From Anaerolineae bacterium (lineage in GTDB: Bacteria; Chloroflexota; Anaerolineae; Promineifilales; Promineifilaceae): 13,691 nt of DNA. A program made the position numbers and the translations under genes. Positions 1 to 7,751 of the stretch are shown piece after piece. The stretch is taken from positions 1 through 13,691 of the forward strand of contig JANQGC010000366.1 of the NCBI GenBank assembly GCA_028277515.1, given 5' to 3'. Position 1 is the stretch's first letter. Each line of letters starts with the position of its first letter. Under the pieces are notes generated by a model that was given only the letters and a program-made list of their open reading frames with translations, was not told where the DNA came from and searched no databases.

Positions 1-214
1 AGTCAAGCGGTGAGTCCGGTAATGAGAAACCGGGTGAGCAGTCAGGTGGACAATCCGGAAGTGAACAGTCAGGTGGACAATCGGGTGAGCAGTCAAGCAA
101 TGAACAGTTAGGCGGACAAGACAGCGAGCAGTCAAGCGGTGAGTCCGGTAATGAGAAACCGGGTGAGCAGTCAGGTGGACAATCCGGAAGTGAACAGTCA
201 GGTGGACAATCGGG
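1..214 (+). repeat. 85-bp exact direct repeat, copies at 1-85 and 130-214
   Basis: Bases 1-85 recur identically at 130-214, an offset of 129 bases or 43 codons, within the repeat tract. The left copy may extend beyond the window edge. Neighbouring repeat units are much more diverged, so an exact 85-base match points to a recent slippage or unequal recombination event. Confidence 0.9.
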
Positions 215-1181
215 CAATGAGCAGGCGGGCAGTGAACAGTCGGAAGGACAATCGGGTGGGCAGACCGGCAGTGAACAGTCAGGCAGTGAGCAGTCAAGCG
301 GAGGGCAGTCAGGCAATGGACAATCAGGGGAGCAGTCAGGTGGGCAATCAGGTGAGCAGGCCGGCAGTGAGCAGACTGGCAGTGAGCAGTCGAGTGAACA
401 ATCCGGAGATGAGCAGTCAAGTAGTGGACAGTCGGGTGAACAATCCGGAGGTGAGCAGTCAGGCAATGGACAATCAGGGGAGCAGTCAAGTGGAGAGCAG
501 TCGAGCGGTGAGTCCGGCAATGAGCAAACAGGTGAACAGACCAGTGGTCAATCAGGTGAAGGGTCTGGTGAGCAGGCTGACGGACAGTCCAGTGAACAGT
601 CGGGCAGAGAGCAGTCGGGTGGACAATCCAGTGAACAGTCGGGCGGTGACCAGTCAAGCGGTGAACAGTCGGGTGGACAGTCCAGTGAGCAGTCGGGTGG
701 ACAATCCAGTGAACAGACCAGTGGTCAATCGGGTGAAGGGTCTGGTGAGCAGACTGACGGACAGTCCAGTGAACAGTCGGGCAGTGAGCAGTCAGGTGGA
801 CAATCCAGTGAGCATGCGGGCAGTGAACAGTCGAGTGGACAGGATGATGAAAATTTTTCTACAGTCGCGGGTTCCGGAATTGGAACGGGGCAGATTCCCC
901 CTCAGGATAATAATGTAGTTTCTCAACCCCCACCTGTTCCATCCGGATCTGATCAGGGAATAAAGATTGATATACCGGCATTAAAGCCTGACGGCGAGAG
1001 TAAGGAATCCGAGGAAATGATTAACGAACAAGAATTGTCTGAAGATGACCCTCCACAAAGTGATGGGGAATTTACTGAACAGAGGGAGCCTTTGCCCGGT
1101 GATTACAGACCCTACCAGTACCTCCCCAACTGGATTTGGCGATTGTTGACCCAATTTTATCAAGAGGAGGCATCATCTTGA
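3..1181 (+). CDS. C-terminal part of a Ser/Gly/Glu/Gln-repeat protein (5' end outside window)
   Basis: The frame starting at base 3 is open without a stop to the TGA at 1179-1181, giving 392 residues of a protein that begins upstream. Residues 1-280 are degenerate short repeats built from SGEQ, SGGQ and SGSEQ units with almost no basic residues (two Lys, one Arg), so the tract is strongly acidic and surely disordered. Residues about 281-370 are an acidic Pro-containing linker. The last 26 residues are aromatic and may be a docking helix (PNWIWRLLTQFY). This frame is preferred over the overlapping repeat-region frame because it continues through unique sequence and ends exactly at the ribosome site and start of the next gene. 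I see no signal peptide or membrane segment in this part. I do not recognise the family. Large Gln/Gly-rich membrane proteins such as the DUF4175 group are one possibility, but only the missing N-terminus could show that. Confidence 0.85.
   Translation, partial: SSGESGNEKPGEQSGGQSGSEQSGGQSGEQSSNEQLGGQDSEQSSGESGNEKPGEQSGGQSGSEQSGGQSGNEQAGSEQSEGQSGGQTGSEQSGSEQSSGGQSGNGQSGEQSGGQSGEQAGSEQTGSEQSSEQSGDEQSSSGQSGEQSGGEQSGNGQSGEQSSGEQSSGESGNEQTGEQTSGQSGEGSGEQADGQSSEQSGREQSGGQSSEQSGGDQSSGEQSGGQSSEQSGGQSSEQTSGQSGEGSGEQTDGQSSEQSGSEQSGGQSSEHAGSEQSSGQDDENFSTVAGSGIGTGQIPPQDNNVVSQPPPVPSGSDQGIKIDIPALKPDGESKESEEMINEQELSEDDPPQSDGEFTEQREPLPGDYRPYQYLPNWIWRLLTQFYQEEASS
534..811 (+). repeat. 101-bp near-identical direct repeat, copies at 534-634 and 711-811
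   Basis: The segment starting gaacagaccagtggtcaatc at 534 recurs at 711 with four mismatches over 101 bases. The offset is 177 bases (59 codons), so the frame is kept. Similarity continues more weakly to about 645 and 822. A shorter 34-base exact repeat lies at 305-338 and 455-488. Confidence 0.85.
1162..1170 (+). promoter_or_regulatory. Ribosome binding site setting the TTG start at 1178
   Basis: AAGAGGAGG, a near-perfect Shine-Dalgarno sequence, lies inside the last codons of the repeat protein. Seven bases separate it from TTG at 1178, which overlaps the upstream stop as TTGA. This decides the MoxR start against the in-frame TTG at 1136, which lies inside the upstream gene and has no comparable site. 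Confidence 0.85.
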
Positions 1182-2407
1182 TCGAGCAAAAACAAGAATA
1201 CGAATTATTTGCCGGAAACATCCTGAATCAAACAGGTATGGACATGTATGGCGTGGATGATGTGATTCGTCTGTGCCTGGTTGCTCTCTTCAGCGATGGC
1301 CATATCTTATTGGAAGGCAATCCCGGCCTGGGTAAAACAGACCTGGTTAAAACCTTAAGTCGCTCACTAGCCTTGCCCTATAATCGCATCCAGTTCACAC
1401 CGGATTTAATGCCTTCGGATATTACCGGTACTCTGATGCCTGACCCAGACGATGCGCAGAGGCTGGATTTCAGGCCCGGCCCCATTTTCACTTCCTTGCT
1501 CCTGGCGGACGAGATCAACCGGGCGACACCCAAGACCCAGGCGGCTATGCTGGAAGCGATGGCTGAAGGCCAGGTTACTGTTCTGGGAGAAGAGTACCAA
1601 CTTTCTCAACAAGACTTCAAGAAATTTATTGCAGAAAACGGCCGCATGGTAGAAGTACCCTTGCCGTTGAGGGAGCGGCCTGATCGACCGTTCATCGTTC
1701 TGGCCACTCAAAACCCCATCGATCATGAAGGAACATTTGATTTGCCGGAGGCCCAATCTGATCGCTTCATGTTCAAGGTTTTGATGCCGGTGCCCAGCCG
1801 GCGCATCCTGGGCAAAATATTGGTTAAAACGACCACCAACCGGAACGGGGAAAGCGGCGAGAAATCGCAAAACACAATCAATTGGGAGCGGTACAAACAA
1901 TCCATCAACAGTTATCGGCGGATACGCCAGAAGATCAAAGAAGTGCCGCTGACCGGCAGCATCGCCACCCATGTCAGCAATTTATTCCTGGCTACGAACA
2001 ATCGTTTCCAGGAGATCGACACTATCAGCAGCAGCGACATCCAAAAGTTAAAGCAAGCGGTTAGCCATTTGAAATATGGCCTCGGCCCCAGGGCGGCGAC
2101 CGCGCTGATCAAGGGAGCCAAGGCGTGGGCGCTCTTTTTCAGCGAAAACAGCGCTGCGGCCGATGGGGTTGACCTGGCGCAGGTACTCATCCCTTCCTTG
2201 CGGCATCGCATTCGCCTGGAATATGGGTGGGAATCCGCTGCTGATTATAGAGAGCGTTTAACTGATGTTGATAAGGATCGTTGGGTAGATCATTATTTAT
2301 TGGATCTCTGTGTGGCTGCCGCTCCGACTAAAGGGGAGGTGAAACGCCAGTATAAGCAGATTTTTGAAAAATCATTGCGAGATTCAATCGGTAACCTGTC
2401 TTATTAA
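1178..2407 (+). CDS. MoxR family AAA+ ATPase
   Basis: This is a 409-residue cytoplasmic AAA+ ATPase of the MoxR group, whose members are thought to remodel VWA-domain partner proteins using ATP. Walker A is GNPGLGKT (47-54), Walker B is LLLADEINR (107-115), sensor 1 is ATQNP (176-180), followed by EAQSDRF (191-197) with a likely arginine finger, and sensor 2 lies in GPRAATAL (303-310). An insertion of about 25 residues (roughly 139-168) sits between Walker B and sensor 1, where typical MoxR proteins have only a short hairpin. The protein is also longer than the usual 320-350 residues. The start is TTG, with a strong ribosome site and a four-base TTGA overlap with the repeat protein. The neighbouring DUF58 and VWA genes give the standard MoxR/Bat context. 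The family call is firm; the client is not known. Confidence 0.95.
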   Translation: MIEQKQEYELFAGNILNQTGMDMYGVDDVIRLCLVALFSDGHILLEGNPGLGKTDLVKTLSRSLALPYNRIQFTPDLMPSDITGTLMPDPDDAQRLDFRPGPIFTSLLLADEINRATPKTQAAMLEAMAEGQVTVLGEEYQLSQQDFKKFIAENGRMVEVPLPLRERPDRPFIVLATQNPIDHEGTFDLPEAQSDRFMFKVLMPVPSRRILGKILVKTTTNRNGESGEKSQNTINWERYKQSINSYRRIRQKIKEVPLTGSIATHVSNLFLATNNRFQEIDTISSSDIQKLKQAVSHLKYGLGPRAATALIKGAKAWALFFSENSAAADGVDLAQVLIPSLRHRIRLEYGWESAADYRERLTDVDKDRWVDHYLLDLCVAAAPTKGEVKRQYKQIFEKSLRDSIGNLSY

Positions 2408-2412
2408 GTATT

Positions 2413-3444
2413 ATGGAATTCAGCGAAAATCCACTGACCAACGCAGAATTAGAAAGTTACCGCCTCAATGCGCGCCGCTTCCGCAGACCGATCAATTTGG
2501 GCGGCCATCTGACGCGTCGTCGCGGGCAAAGCCTGGAGTTTCGTGAATTTTCCCGTTATCACCTGGGAGATGATATTCGCCATGTTGATTGGCGGGCTTC
2601 ATTACGAACCGGTGGTTACGGGAGCACACAGGCCGGTGCCGGCTGGTTGGTGCGCAAATTCAGAGCGGAGGAGCATTTCAAGTTGGTGATCTCTCTCGAT
2701 GTTCGAGAGACGATGAGCTATCCCCGAATACAACCAACCCGCAGATCGGCACCTGGCCGGCCAGCCAATATTTCTAAATTACAAGTTGCTCGTTGGTTAG
2801 CCGCAGCGATCGCTTTCGTTGCCCTGCGCTCTGAAGATGAAGTCACCTTTCACCGATTATTCGGCCGCAAAGCTAAATTTTTTCCCATGCGTGGGGGCAG
2901 GGGTATCCAGCAGATCTCCGGCGGTCTGGATGAAATTACCACTGATTTAGACATAGAAGAAACGCCGAATATTGAAGGATTGGACACCCATCTACCACCT
3001 GCCTCAGTCTGGTTAATTATCAGTGATCTTTATTTCCAACTGGACCCGGCACGTAAGTTAATAGAGCGCATCGCTTCCGCCCAAGATGGGATGCGCTGGG
3101 TGATGCTTATTGATTTAGATAGCTGGCCATACGAACGATTTCTCCTGGACCAGCCACCCCACATACGCCTGATTCGCGGTCCCGGATATTCAGGGGAGGA
3201 AGATGAACCGTTCGACGGCTCTCAACTGGCAAGCATCGACAGGAAAATCCAACAGCATAAATCCCGGATAGGCGATGATTGCCAATTATCATCAGAAGCG
3301 ATTGTTCATTGGCCCTGGCCCGGCAGCAGAGAGGAGCAAGCTGGTCAATTAACCGACCAGGCAGTTTTTAACAACTTTTTCAGCGAACGTTTTCAAAACG
3401 ACGAACATCTCATGAACCTGTTTAAAAGGGAATCATGGTCATAG
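2413..3444 (+). CDS. DUF58 family protein (VWA-like fold)
   Basis: This 343-residue soluble protein has the DUF58 signature at residues 44-63 (EFSRYHLGDDIRHVDWRAS), the hallmark of a family regularly encoded next to MoxR ATPases and thought to be a VWA-like partner of them. The segment after it, VISLDVRETM (92-101), sits where a VWA domain has its DxSxS metal site. Asp96 is kept, but the two serines are replaced by Arg98 and Thr100, so metal binding is doubtful. A later strand with Asp205 (VWLIISDLY) fits the same fold. There is no membrane segment. The ATG lies five bases after the MoxR stop, and the gene ends with a 10-base overlap into the BatA-like gene, so translation is probably coupled. 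The role is inferred from family and context. Confidence 0.93.
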   Translation: MEFSENPLTNAELESYRLNARRFRRPINLGGHLTRRRGQSLEFREFSRYHLGDDIRHVDWRASLRTGGYGSTQAGAGWLVRKFRAEEHFKLVISLDVRETMSYPRIQPTRRSAPGRPANISKLQVARWLAAAIAFVALRSEDEVTFHRLFGRKAKFFPMRGGRGIQQISGGLDEITTDLDIEETPNIEGLDTHLPPASVWLIISDLYFQLDPARKLIERIASAQDGMRWVMLIDLDSWPYERFLLDQPPHIRLIRGPGYSGEEDEPFDGSQLASIDRKIQQHKSRIGDDCQLSSEAIVHWPWPGSREEQAGQLTDQAVFNNFFSERFQNDEHLMNLFKRESWS

Positions 3445-5093
3445 CGAGCATTCTCATTGGGGCACTGATTGCCGGTCTCGTGCTGATTTACCTGACCCGT
3501 CCCAATTATGATGAGCTTGAACTATCCGCCGCGCGTTTCTTCGCCGAATTCACTTCCCAAAACGAGTCAGCTCTCCAATTCAGTTTGAAAAGCCTGCTCC
3601 TCTCCCGCGCTTTTTACTTACAACTGATGGTTTTTCTTGGACTGTTATTGGCGCTCCTGCTGACCCAATGCAGCCGGACGGCAATGGCTGAGCAAGAGGG
3701 CATCGGCGTGTGGGTCGTATTGGATACCTCCAACAGCATGAGCACCATTCAAAACGGAGATTCGCGATGGGCTGCCGCCCTGGCCGAGATCGATACCTTA
3801 CAATCACATCTTGAAGCTCTTAACTCCGACATTGCCCGCTGCACAAAATTGTCAACATTTGACTTAGCGATCAAGGAACAACCAGCCGGCGTTCATTTGA
3901 ATGATGCCGTTGCCGGTATCGCACCACGAACCGTCGGCACCGATCTGGGGAACATTCGACAACTAATGGCCGCCTTGGAGGAAGAAGATGAAACCTGTGC
4001 CATCACGCACATTGTGGTGATTTCCGATATGCCTGCGCCGGATTGGTTAACCGAGGCTGCGGCCGACACACCGTTTATCTGGCGCGACGTAAGTATCCCG
4101 GTCGGCAATGTGGGCATTACCGCTATCCAGGGTGGCGGGGGAGATTTACTTGGGACATCCTCCGCCATCAATGTTGAGGTGACTGCCTTCCATGAGGTTC
4201 CGGATAATATTATTTTGCGCGTCAGCGACGAATCCGGCGCGGTCATAAAAGAAGAATCATTTACGCTGCAGCAGCCCGGCATTGTTAGAGGCTCATTCCT
4301 CCCGGAAAAGTCCGGTCTGTACACGATTGAGGTTCAACCAGGCGGCAATTTCAGTGGCGATGATCTGGCGACTATTGCTGTTGATGTCACGCAGCAGATT
4401 CGGGTTGATTGGCAGCTTGAAGATTCATCGCTGAGAGAACAGCTAGGGTGGCAGGAGGACAGCGTCAATCCCCATCTTCGCGTCCGTGCGGCCGAGTCCC
4501 CAATTAAATTAGATAATTCGGTTCCTGAACTGCTCATCGGGAAAGGGTACCAACCGGAGGGGCGTGCGGCCGAGATCGATTATTTTGATGACGACAGCCC
4601 GCTGCTGGCCGATGTCAATTTAGATGTCCTGGAAAGGATGTCCGTTACCGGCCTGGACCTTGCCCCTGATTCCCCTCTACAGCATGTCCTTTATGATACC
4701 AATGAGACCGTATGGCTGGCCACCGGCCGTGAACAATTAGCGGCTTATGTTCCCGATCTACCCGTGGAATTTGAAGAAGAGGAATTGACGGCCGTTTTCC
4801 AACTATTCTTTTTCAACGCCGCCCGTTATTTGTTGCAAGGGCGCCGGCCGGAACCGCTCTACACCTTGACCAGCGACAGCGAACCACAGCCCGAAGGAAA
4901 TCGTATCGCTCTTCATCCCGGCGAAGGCAACACCGCCCGAATTCCCCACAGTCTGGGCGAGCTGGCAGACATTCGCCCGGTGCTGAACAACGAGGATGAA
5001 GAACCGGTCTGGCCCTTATTTTTGGCAGTGGCGGCCTGCCTGTTTCTCATAGAACGCATTTTATCGCTGTATGGGGGGCCAAAATGGCGCTGA
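3435..5093 (+). CDS. BatA-like membrane protein with VWA domain
   Basis: This 552-residue membrane protein has helices at about 2-20, 62-79 and 525-545. The N-terminal hairpin with the RPNYDELELSAARFF region resembles the BatA N-terminal domain seen in aerotolerance-type operons. A VWA domain follows at about 90-215, with an intact metal site: DTSNS at 97-101, Thr169 in GTDLG and Asp198 in VVISDMP. Residues 220-520 are mostly beta-rich and acidic, without a family I can name. Basic residues lie between helices 1 and 2 and at the C-terminus, so the positive-inside rule places the VWA and beta-rich part outside the cytoplasm. The ATG overlaps the DUF58 stop by 10 bases and has AAAAGGGA upstream. 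It probably binds a protein ligand and couples to the MoxR/DUF58 pair. Confidence 0.9.
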   Translation: MVIASILIGALIAGLVLIYLTRPNYDELELSAARFFAEFTSQNESALQFSLKSLLLSRAFYLQLMVFLGLLLALLLTQCSRTAMAEQEGIGVWVVLDTSNSMSTIQNGDSRWAAALAEIDTLQSHLEALNSDIARCTKLSTFDLAIKEQPAGVHLNDAVAGIAPRTVGTDLGNIRQLMAALEEEDETCAITHIVVISDMPAPDWLTEAAADTPFIWRDVSIPVGNVGITAIQGGGGDLLGTSSAINVEVTAFHEVPDNIILRVSDESGAVIKEESFTLQQPGIVRGSFLPEKSGLYTIEVQPGGNFSGDDLATIAVDVTQQIRVDWQLEDSSLREQLGWQEDSVNPHLRVRAAESPIKLDNSVPELLIGKGYQPEGRAAEIDYFDDDSPLLADVNLDVLERMSVTGLDLAPDSPLQHVLYDTNETVWLATGREQLAAYVPDLPVEFEEEELTAVFQLFFFNAARYLLQGRRPEPLYTLTSDSEPQPEGNRIALHPGEGNTARIPHSLGELADIRPVLNNEDEEPVWPLFLAVAACLFLIERILSLYGGPKWR

Positions 5094-7750
5094 ACTCTGG
5101 TTGGAGTTTTGCTCCACTCTCTCCCTGGCAGTATGTGGTTACGGCCGCAGCCATCTTACTTTTTTTGTCTATTTTGGCCCGTGGTTTCTTCGACCGCTGG
5201 CAATCTTTAGGCTCGTCCCCCATATGGCGGTTCGCAATCGGCCTATTTTCTCTGCTGGCGATCATCTTTTTCACATTGGCTGCCTGGAACCCGGTTAAGG
5301 CTCGCGAACCTGAGCCGGGTGAGGTTCACCTGGCAGTAGTCGTAGATGGTTCCGACAGCGTGCTGCGTGCCGATGGTGGGTGGGAAAATATTAAAGCTGT
5401 GGGCAGCAGTTTTCTGCAAAAGAGCCTGGCACAGGTCCCGGAGGATTATAAAACATCCGGCGCAGCGACTCTATTCACGTTTCGCGGCAATGTACAGGCG
5501 ATTGATTCATCATTACCGCAGCTGAGCACTGATTTTTCTGCCCTGGATTCCGCCGATTTGGCCAGTGGCCAGGGCAGCGATATCGGAGCAGCTTTGAAGC
5601 GCGCGGCCGAAGCCGGCGAAAAATCCGGCAAACGAAGCGCGATTTTATTGGTCAGCGACGGCCATGATACGGTTGGCGACGCGCTTGCCGCGGCCGAAGA
5701 AATCGCCGGCCTGGGCATGCCGATTAGCGTACTCCCCATAGAAAGCGGCGAACCGGAACTGGCCATATCTTCCGCTAACCTCTCGTCGCGACTTCGGGCC
5801 GGTGAGGAAACCAATCTTCGCGGGGTGATCTATAACCATACAAACGCCGCTGTTCAAGCCGCTTTAAGCGTTGCTGAAAATCCTGCCCTGGAGACGGCTG
5901 ATTCAGATGAAGACAGTCCCTTTAGCGGTACGGTTGATGTCCCGCTTCCGGAACTGGCTTCCGGGCAATATGCCCGGCTGCGGCAGCAAGTGGCTTTTGA
6001 GGGATTGGGCTTACAATATTTAGACCTGGAGTTGAGGAATGAAAACGGGGACGCAACCCACCGCCGCCGTTTTTTCGCTCATGTTGAACGGCCGGTGGAG
6101 CTGCTGGCTCTTGGCGGCGATTTCTCCTGGGTAGGGGCCTTAGCTCCTGATGTCATTAAGGTCACGTCAATGAGGGCGGCCGACTTTTCCACTGAGACGG
6201 ACCTGGCTCCTTATGATGGGCTGGTCATTAGTGGCGTCCCTTATGATGTATTTGATGAAGCAGCTTTGGATAAGGTGAAGTCGGCTGTCACCGAGGATGG
6301 TCTGGGTCTCATGTTGATCAACGGGGATCATGCCGGGGCGGCCGAGGAGACCCCGACAGTACTGCGCAGTTATCATGAAACCGATTTCGATGAGATTCTG
6401 CCCCTTTCTACCGATCCCCGTCCCCCGAATGAGGATCCGCCTGTCCGCAATGTGGTGATCATGCTCGATACGTCCGGTTCAATGAATGGCTGGCCTTTGG
6501 CCAAGGCCGTGGAGATCATCAACCATATCATCAATGAGCATCTCACCCGTTCTGATTACCTGGACTTTATCATTCTGGGCGGCATTCCGTATATAGAAGA
6601 GCAGCAGATGCATGAGGCCGGCAAGGAAAAGGTTTTAGGACAGATGGCAGGCGGGTTTCCCTCTGGAGCAAGCGAGTTGCAACGAGCGTTAGAGTTGCTT
6701 AACAACCGCAAGCTGAGCAACTGTGGCCTGATTATCCTTTCTGATGGCATCGTTAGCGGCAGTGGGAACACGCGGCCAGATTGCGTGACCACGATCTTTG
6801 CCATCAACCCCGGTATCACGCCCGATTCCGCGTTGTACGAGCTGGCCTTTCCTATTGTTGTCGGGCCAGAAATGGATCCCAGCGCGATCGACATTCCTTC
6901 GGTGGAAGCGGAAGACCGGGATAAATTTTTTGAAGCAGGGACATACACACCGCTTTCTATTGAAGATGTCATCGGCCAGTCGCAGCCGCTAACTATTCCA
7001 AAACTAGAACTGGATGGCGCAGCGATCAGTTACCCCAGAAAGGAGGCTGAGGTTTTCTCATTCAGGCCAAAATTTGCCGATCCTTTGCTGGCTTATGGTC
7101 CGGCGAGCAAGGGGTATGTCGGTATCTTTACGACCGGCTTCACGGACAGTTGGATCGCCAGCGATGAAGGACGGCAGGCAATCCAGGAGTGGCTGCTGCG
7201 TATTGTGCCGTATGCGGCGCGCGGCCGTTACCATTTTGATCTGCGGGATGATGGCCGTTTTATTCACTTGACCCTGGCCTTACAAAATGAAGATCGGCCG
7301 CCGCCCATGGTAGAAGCCGTAACCGTGGCTGTTGAAATTGGGGATACGATTTACGACGTGCCCATGCAGGCCGATCCCCAGGCGCCCTCAACCTTCAACG
7401 GCATCATCAAAGATGTGCCCCGCCAGGACAATGCCCAAATGGCCACGATGATCATCGACGAAAATGGGACGGAAGCCCTGGCTCGCGCCCAGCGAATTCC
7501 TCTTGTTTTGCCGCCTGTGGAAGCTATCTCCGGGCCGGAAACGACCGAAGCGCTCAGTTATGGCGTCAACGAAGGTCTGCTCAGGGAACTGACTGAAATC
7601 AGTGGCGGTCAATATGATCCCCCCGATGGCGCCTCTTTTTTCCAACAACGGCCGCCGGCGCAAGAAATCCTGGTCATTTGGCCCTGGCTGGCGGCCGCCG
7701 GCGCAATTTTTTATTTCCTCGCTATTATGTTGCATCGTTTGGACAGGTAG
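5084..7750 (+). CDS. Large membrane protein with two VWA domains and an amidotransferase-like domain
   Basis: This 888-residue protein has membrane helices at about 15-33, 48-66 and 863-881. VWA domain 1 (about 82-220) has DGSDS at 88-92, Ser165 in place of the usual Thr, and LVSDG at 189-193. A class I amidotransferase-like fold follows at about 336-440 (YDGLVISGVPY; GLGLMLINGDH) without an obvious catalytic cysteine, so it is probably not an enzyme. VWA domain 2 (about 455-600) has DTSGS at 462-466 and LSDG at 552-555, with the Thr position replaced in PSGASEL. Residues 640-710 (ADPLLAYGPASKGYVG, then W690) match the conserved tail of this family, known from MoxR clusters of Planctomycetota and Chloroflexota. 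Basic residues in the 34-49 loop put the VWA domains outside the cytoplasm. The start overlaps the previous stop by 10 bases. Substrate and partner are not known. Confidence 0.9.
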   Translation: MALNSGWSFAPLSPWQYVVTAAAILLFLSILARGFFDRWQSLGSSPIWRFAIGLFSLLAIIFFTLAAWNPVKAREPEPGEVHLAVVVDGSDSVLRADGGWENIKAVGSSFLQKSLAQVPEDYKTSGAATLFTFRGNVQAIDSSLPQLSTDFSALDSADLASGQGSDIGAALKRAAEAGEKSGKRSAILLVSDGHDTVGDALAAAEEIAGLGMPISVLPIESGEPELAISSANLSSRLRAGEETNLRGVIYNHTNAAVQAALSVAENPALETADSDEDSPFSGTVDVPLPELASGQYARLRQQVAFEGLGLQYLDLELRNENGDATHRRRFFAHVERPVELLALGGDFSWVGALAPDVIKVTSMRAADFSTETDLAPYDGLVISGVPYDVFDEAALDKVKSAVTEDGLGLMLINGDHAGAAEETPTVLRSYHETDFDEILPLSTDPRPPNEDPPVRNVVIMLDTSGSMNGWPLAKAVEIINHIINEHLTRSDYLDFIILGGIPYIEEQQMHEAGKEKVLGQMAGGFPSGASELQRALELLNNRKLSNCGLIILSDGIVSGSGNTRPDCVTTIFAINPGITPDSALYELAFPIVVGPEMDPSAIDIPSVEAEDRDKFFEAGTYTPLSIEDVIGQSQPLTIPKLELDGAAISYPRKEAEVFSFRPKFADPLLAYGPASKGYVGIFTTGFTDSWIASDEGRQAIQEWLLRIVPYAARGRYHFDLRDDGRFIHLTLALQNEDRPPPMVEAVTVAVEIGDTIYDVPMQADPQAPSTFNGIIKDVPRQDNAQMATMIIDENGTEALARAQRIPLVLPPVEAISGPETTEALSYGVNEGLLRELTEISGGQYDPPDGASFFQQRPPAQEILVIWPWLAAAGAIFYFLAIMLHRLDR

Positions 7751-7751
7751 G

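Larger units (their letters stand above)
1..848 (+). repeat. In-frame degenerate tandem repeat tract (SGEQ/SGGQ units)
   Basis: About 850 bases consist of short imperfect units such as gtgagcagtca and ggtggacaatc, which translate as 4- to 6-residue S-G-E-Q, S-G-G-Q and S-G-S-E-Q blocks. All larger internal duplications that I can measure have offsets divisible by three (129, 150 and 177 bases), so expansion has kept the reading frame. The tract continues upstream of the window. It is coding sequence and not a CRISPR array: there are no unique spacers of constant length and the units drift gradually. Confidence 0.9.

Noticed and set aside
1..848. CRISPR array or noncoding satellite
   Set aside because: There are no constant repeats with unique spacers. 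Units drift gradually and all large offsets are multiples of three within an open frame.
139..918. A 259-codon open frame encoding a Ser/Val/Arg/Asn-rich repeat protein
   Set aside because: It is the shifted reading of the SGEQ repeats, open only because the repeat units lack stops in that phase. It ends soon after the repeats, has no ribosome site, and the other frame runs on through unique sequence to the junction with MoxR.
1136..1177. An upstream TTG start (1136) for the MoxR ATPase, adding 14 residues
   Set aside because: It lies inside the coding end of the repeat gene and has no Shine-Dalgarno sequence, whereas TTG at 1178 has AAGAGGAGG seven bases upstream.
3654..3680. Possible lipoprotein cleavage site before Cys79 in the BatA-like protein
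   Set aside because: The preceding residues are LTQ. Glutamine before the cysteine does not fit a lipobox, and the segment is the second membrane helix and not an N-terminal signal.
7690..7712. GC-rich palindrome followed by a T run, resembling a terminator
   Set aside because: GGCGGCCGCC has no loop, so it cannot form a long stem, and it lies inside the coding sequence of a membrane helix with the operon continuing downstream.
7602..7751. An N-terminal extension of the 336-residue protein from ATG 7602
   Set aside because: It would overlap the conserved end and the last membrane helix of the VWA protein by 149 bases. ATG 7752 just after its stop fits the spacing of the other genes.
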